NCBI RefSeq assembly: GCF_002744715.1
Contig: NZ_KZ319369.1
Span: forward strand, 462,806 to 526,805
From: Marinobacter profundi
GTDB taxonomy: Bacteria; Pseudomonadota; Gammaproteobacteria; Pseudomonadales; Oleiphilaceae
DNA: 64,000 nt
Direction: 5' to 3'
Part shown: one piece after another, positions 58,651 to 64,000 of the stretch
Layout of the letters: every line of letters begins with the position of its first letter
Numbering within the stretch: position 1 is the first letter of the stretch
The notes under the pieces: model-generated
The model's input: only the letters and a program-made list of their open reading frames with translations
Told to the model about the DNA's origin: nothing
Databases searched by the model: none
Position numbers and translations under genes: made by a program

Positions 58651-61451
58651 TACGCGCCCTCCTTTTTACTTTTGATTGCGGAATGGGGTGACAGCCGGCC
58701 GATGCTGACCAGTGCCAGCAGGGTGGCGCCGATGACGGTCAGGTACACCCCGAGGTCAAACACCATGGCGGAGGCCACCTCGAACTTGCCCACCACCGGC
58801 CAGGTGATATAGCCGAAGGTGGAGGTCAGGAACGGGTAGCTGAAGGCAAGGCTGCCGGCTCCGGCCACTGTGGCGAACAGCAGGCCAATGCCGATCACGT
58901 TGTGGTAGCGGAACGGAATCCGGTCCTGGGTCCAGATCATGCCGCTGGCAATGTACTGCAGGATCAGCGCCACCGAGGTAATCAGCCCGGCGATAAAGCC
59001 GCCGCCCGGCAGGTTGTGACCGCGCAGGAAGATATACACCGACACCATCAGGGCCAGTGGCAGCATGGGTCGGGCCAGCTGGCGCAGCATCACCGGATAG
59101 GCGTCGCGGGTCCAGGGGTGGCCCTGGCCATCCCCCGGGGGTGGCGTCAGCGCCATGTTCTTCAGCATCGAGTAGATCCCCAGGGCGGCAATAGCCAGCA
59201 CGGTAATTTCACCAAGGGTATCGAAGCCCCGGAAGTCGACCAGAATGACGTTGACCACGTTGGTGCCGCCACCGCCCGGCTTGCTGTTCTCCAGGAAGAA
59301 GTCCGAGATCGAACTGAACGGATCGGTCAGCATGGCCAGGGTGATGAGGGTCATCCCGGTACCGGCCGCCAGTGAAATCACAATGTCACGAATCCTGCGG
59401 CCGGTGGTGGTTTCCAGCGGCGTCCAGGACGGCATGTAGAACAGCGCCAGCATCAGCAGCACGATGGTGACCACTTCCACCGACAGCTGGGTCATTGCCA
59501 GGTCGGGTGCGGAGAACCGTACGAAGGCCAGTGCCACCACCAGACCGACCACGCTGAGCAGCACCAGCGCGAAGAAGCGTTCGCGGTGCATCAGGGCGGT
59601 GGCCAGGGCGCACACCATCAGCACGGCGGCCGCGACGGCGGTCGGCCAGTCAACGGGAGAGAGACCGTTGTCGCCGATGGCAATGCCGAGGTTGACCAGC
59701 GGCACCAGGGATACCGCCATGGCGGACACCACCAGCAGCATGGCATAGCGCTGCAGCGAACCGTTTTCGATGCGGGCGGTCAGCCGGTGTGCCTTGCTGA
59801 CAAGGTTCGAGATCACGGCTTCAAACACCGCCTTCTCGTCGACTTCGCGGAACCGGGCGTGGAAGTCAAAGAAGCGCTTGCGCTGGCTGTACATCAGCAG
59901 CCCGCCGAAGAACGCCAGGAAGCTCATCATCAGTGGCAGGTTGAAGCCATGCATCACCGCCAGGTGATACTCGGGAACATCGCCACCGAGGGTGGCGGAC
60001 GCGGCGGCATACAGCAGCGGACCCACGGAAATGGCCGGGAACACCCCCACCATGATGCAAGCAAAGACCAGAATCTCCACCGGAATCTTCATATACCGCG
60101 GCGGCTCGTGGGGCGGGTAGATGGGCAGGTCTACCGGCTTGCCGTTAAAGAACACGTCGTGGATGAAACGTGCGGAATAGGCCACTGCAAATATACCGGC
60201 CAGGGTCGCCACGATGGGCGGCAGCCAGGCCCAGATGCCGGGCAGGTTGAGTTGCAGCGACTCGGCAAAAAACATTTCCTTGCTGAGGAAGCCGTTGAGC
60301 AACGGCACCCCGGCCATGGAAGAGGCGGCCACCATCGCCAGGGTTGCGGTATGGGGCATGAACCGCCACAGACCATTGATGCGCCGCATGTCACGGGTGC
60401 CGGTTTCGTGGTCGATGATACCGGCCGCCATGAACAGTGAGGCCTTGAAGGTGGCGTGGTTGATGACGTGGAACAGCGCCGCAACCGCGGCAAGCTGGGT
60501 GCCCATGCCCAGTAGCAGGGTGATGAGCCCCAGGTGGCTGACGGTGGAGTGGGCCAGCAGGCCCTTGAGGTCATGCTTGAACATGGCCACGTAGGCACCG
60601 AGCAGCAGGGTCGCCATGCCGGTAAAGCTGACCATGTAGAACCATTGTTCAGTGCCGGCCAGCGCCGGATACAGCCGCGCCATCAGGAAGACCCCGGCCT
60701 TCACCATGGTGGCAGAATGCAGGTAGGCAGATACCGGGGTGGGCGCCTGCATGGCATGGGGCAGCCAGAAATGGAACGGGAACTGGGCGGACTTGGTGAA
60801 AGCGCCCAGCAGGACCAGGGTCAGGGCAAACGGATAAAGTTCGTGGGCCTTGATCAGATCACCGGCGGCAAGCACGTCGTCCAGTTCGAAGCTGCCGACG
60901 ATACGGCCGATCAGCAGGATGCCGGCCAGCAAGGCCAGGCCGCCACCGCCGGTGACCGCCAGTGCCATCCGCGCGCCGCGACGGGCGTCCTGCTTATGGG
61001 TCCAGAAGCTGATCAGCAGGAAGGACACCAGGCTGGTCAACTCCCAGAAAATCAGCATCAGCAGCAGGTTGCTGGACAGCACAATGCCCAGCATGGCGCC
61101 CTTGAAGCACAGCAGCAGGGAATAGAATTTGCCGACATTTTCCTTGGCTTTCAGGTAATAGCGGGCATAGACGATGATCAGCAGGCCGATGATCAGGATC
61201 AGCAGCGCAAACAGCAGGGACAGGCCGTCCAGGCGTAAGCTGAAGGAAATGCCAAGCGCGGGTAACCATTGGTAGGTCTGAACCAGCACGCCGCCGTCGG
61301 CGAGGGTTTGCCAGTGCGGATACAGCGCTGCCAGGGCAATCAGCGCGGGCACCGACGCCGCTATGGCAATCGCGGTGCGGCCAGCCTGCACAAACAAAGG
61401 TGCAAACATGGCGCCGATAAAGGGCAGTAGAACGACCAGGGGTAGCGTCAT
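58650..61451 (-). CDS. mrpA: Mrp-type antiporter subunit A (fused A/B)
   Basis: 933-residue fusion of the NuoL-like MrpA proton-channel subunit (residues 1 to about 650) and a MrpB-like C-terminal domain (about 790-925), as in the Pha/group-2 type antiporters. Seen: FYSLLLCFKGAMLGIVLSSN, FWELTSLVSFLLI (key Glu), SAQFPFHFWLPHAMQAPTPVSAYLHSATMVKAG (in parts about 221-253), NAFT-like MAGVPLLNGFLSKEMFFAES, and LPGGGFIAGLITSVALIL (MrpB). First gene of the operon A(B)-C-D-E-F-G, whose complex exchanges Na+ or K+ for protons and supports pH and salt tolerance. Confidence 0.94.
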   Translation of the reverse strand: MTLPLVVLLPFIGAMFAPLFVQAGRTAIAIAASVPALIALAALYPHWQTLADGGVLVQTYQWLPALGISFSLRLDGLSLLFALLILIIGLLIIVYARYYLKAKENVGKFYSLLLCFKGAMLGIVLSSNLLLMLIFWELTSLVSFLLISFWTHKQDARRGARMALAVTGGGGLALLAGILLIGRIVGSFELDDVLAAGDLIKAHELYPFALTLVLLGAFTKSAQFPFHFWLPHAMQAPTPVSAYLHSATMVKAGVFLMARLYPALAGTEQWFYMVSFTGMATLLLGAYVAMFKHDLKGLLAHSTVSHLGLITLLLGMGTQLAAVAALFHVINHATFKASLFMAAGIIDHETGTRDMRRINGLWRFMPHTATLAMVAASSMAGVPLLNGFLSKEMFFAESLQLNLPGIWAWLPPIVATLAGIFAVAYSARFIHDVFFNGKPVDLPIYPPHEPPRYMKIPVEILVFACIMVGVFPAISVGPLLYAAASATLGGDVPEYHLAVMHGFNLPLMMSFLAFFGGLLMYSQRKRFFDFHARFREVDEKAVFEAVISNLVSKAHRLTARIENGSLQRYAMLLVVSAMAVSLVPLVNLGIAIGDNGLSPVDWPTAVAAAVLMVCALATALMHRERFFALVLLSVVGLVVALAFVRFSAPDLAMTQLSVEVVTIVLLMLALFYMPSWTPLETTTGRRIRDIVISLAAGTGMTLITLAMLTDPFSSISDFFLENSKPGGGGTNVVNVILVDFRGFDTLGEITVLAIAALGIYSMLKNMALTPPPGDGQGHPWTRDAYPVMLRQLARPMLPLALMVSVYIFLRGHNLPGGGFIAGLITSVALILQYIASGMIWTQDRIPFRYHNVIGIGLLFATVAGAGSLAFSYPFLTSTFGYITWPVVGKFEVASAMVFDLGVYLTVIGATLLALVSIGRLSPHSAIKSKKEGA

Positions 61452-63931
<2,480 letters not shown>

Positions 63932-63950
63932 CCTGCGCGTCAATTACCGA

Positions 63951-63975
63951 GGGGACTGACCTCAGGTCTGTCCCC
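63951..63975 (+). terminator. Hairpin after fadH
   Basis: GGGGAC pairs with GTCCCC, with an inner ACCT/AGGT stem separated by a TG/CT mismatch. It begins 19 bases after the fadH stop codon. No T tract. Confidence 0.4.
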
Positions 63976-64000
63976 GATCATCCTCCCAAGTCCAGGGACA

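Overview
The window is chromosomal DNA of a GC-rich gammaproteobacterium. The gene set (a six-gene Mrp/Pha antiporter with fused A/B subunits, an AlkK-type acyl-CoA ligase, FadH, a fused indolepyruvate ferredoxin oxidoreductase, YbiT, YebG, a PA0069-type radical SAM protein, two CTGT-N8-ACAG LexA boxes) fits a marine Marinobacter-like or Pseudomonas-related organism. The genus is an inference from gene content. I see no rRNA, tRNA, CRISPR array, prophage, transposase or plasmid functions. It reads as core chromosome with a few accessory or unusual genes.

Layout. 0-9.2 kb: a lipid kinase, a peroxiredoxin, a type II P-type ATPase, a DUF3581 protein, a LysE exporter, a solitary GHKL ATPase with a histidine-rich tract, and a protein fusing a kinase-like domain to an ICMT-like membrane methyltransferase. 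9.5-17.5 kb: a TTHB210-like secreted protein, a DsbA variant with a CIHC active site, two separate AbiTii-like proteins, a LexA-controlled radical SAM gene, a LexA-controlled yebG, a CurA-type reductase and MtgA. 17.6-26.9 kb: an acyl-CoA synthetase, a LysR regulator, a lytic transglycosylase, a 671-residue fusion of a Clp1/Grc3-like P-loop kinase domain to an RNase Z-like metallo-beta-lactamase domain, CapA, PpiC and YbiT. 26.9-27.8 kb: two inverted copies of a hairpin element flank a DUF1415 gene.

27.8-44.1 kb: a spermidine-synthase-like protein with a sirtuin, membrane transporters (TauE, NSS, AzlCD), a leucine dehydrogenase family enzyme and an indolepyruvate ferredoxin oxidoreductase (amino-acid breakdown; both share a leader motif), dodecin, and the NAD-salvage pair pncA-pncB. 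44.1-48.5 kb: a Spy/CpxP-like periplasmic protein divergent from a CpxRA-like two-component system, then YigZ, a DUF4136 lipoprotein and a YciH-type SUI1 protein. 48.6-55.5 kb: D-amino-acid dehydrogenase, a PhoD/PhoX pair of exported phosphatases, an AlkK-type ligase and PpnP. 55.6-61.5 kb: the Mrp antiporter operon on the minus strand. The window closes with fadH.

Most notable are the Clp1/Grc3-RNase Z fusion, the hairpin elements whose loop is conserved while their long arms differ yet stay perfectly paired, and three unrelated tandem repeats of the same 14-bp period, each placed directly upstream of a start codon. The kinase-ICMT fusion and the MORC-like ATPase are further candidates for unknown function.
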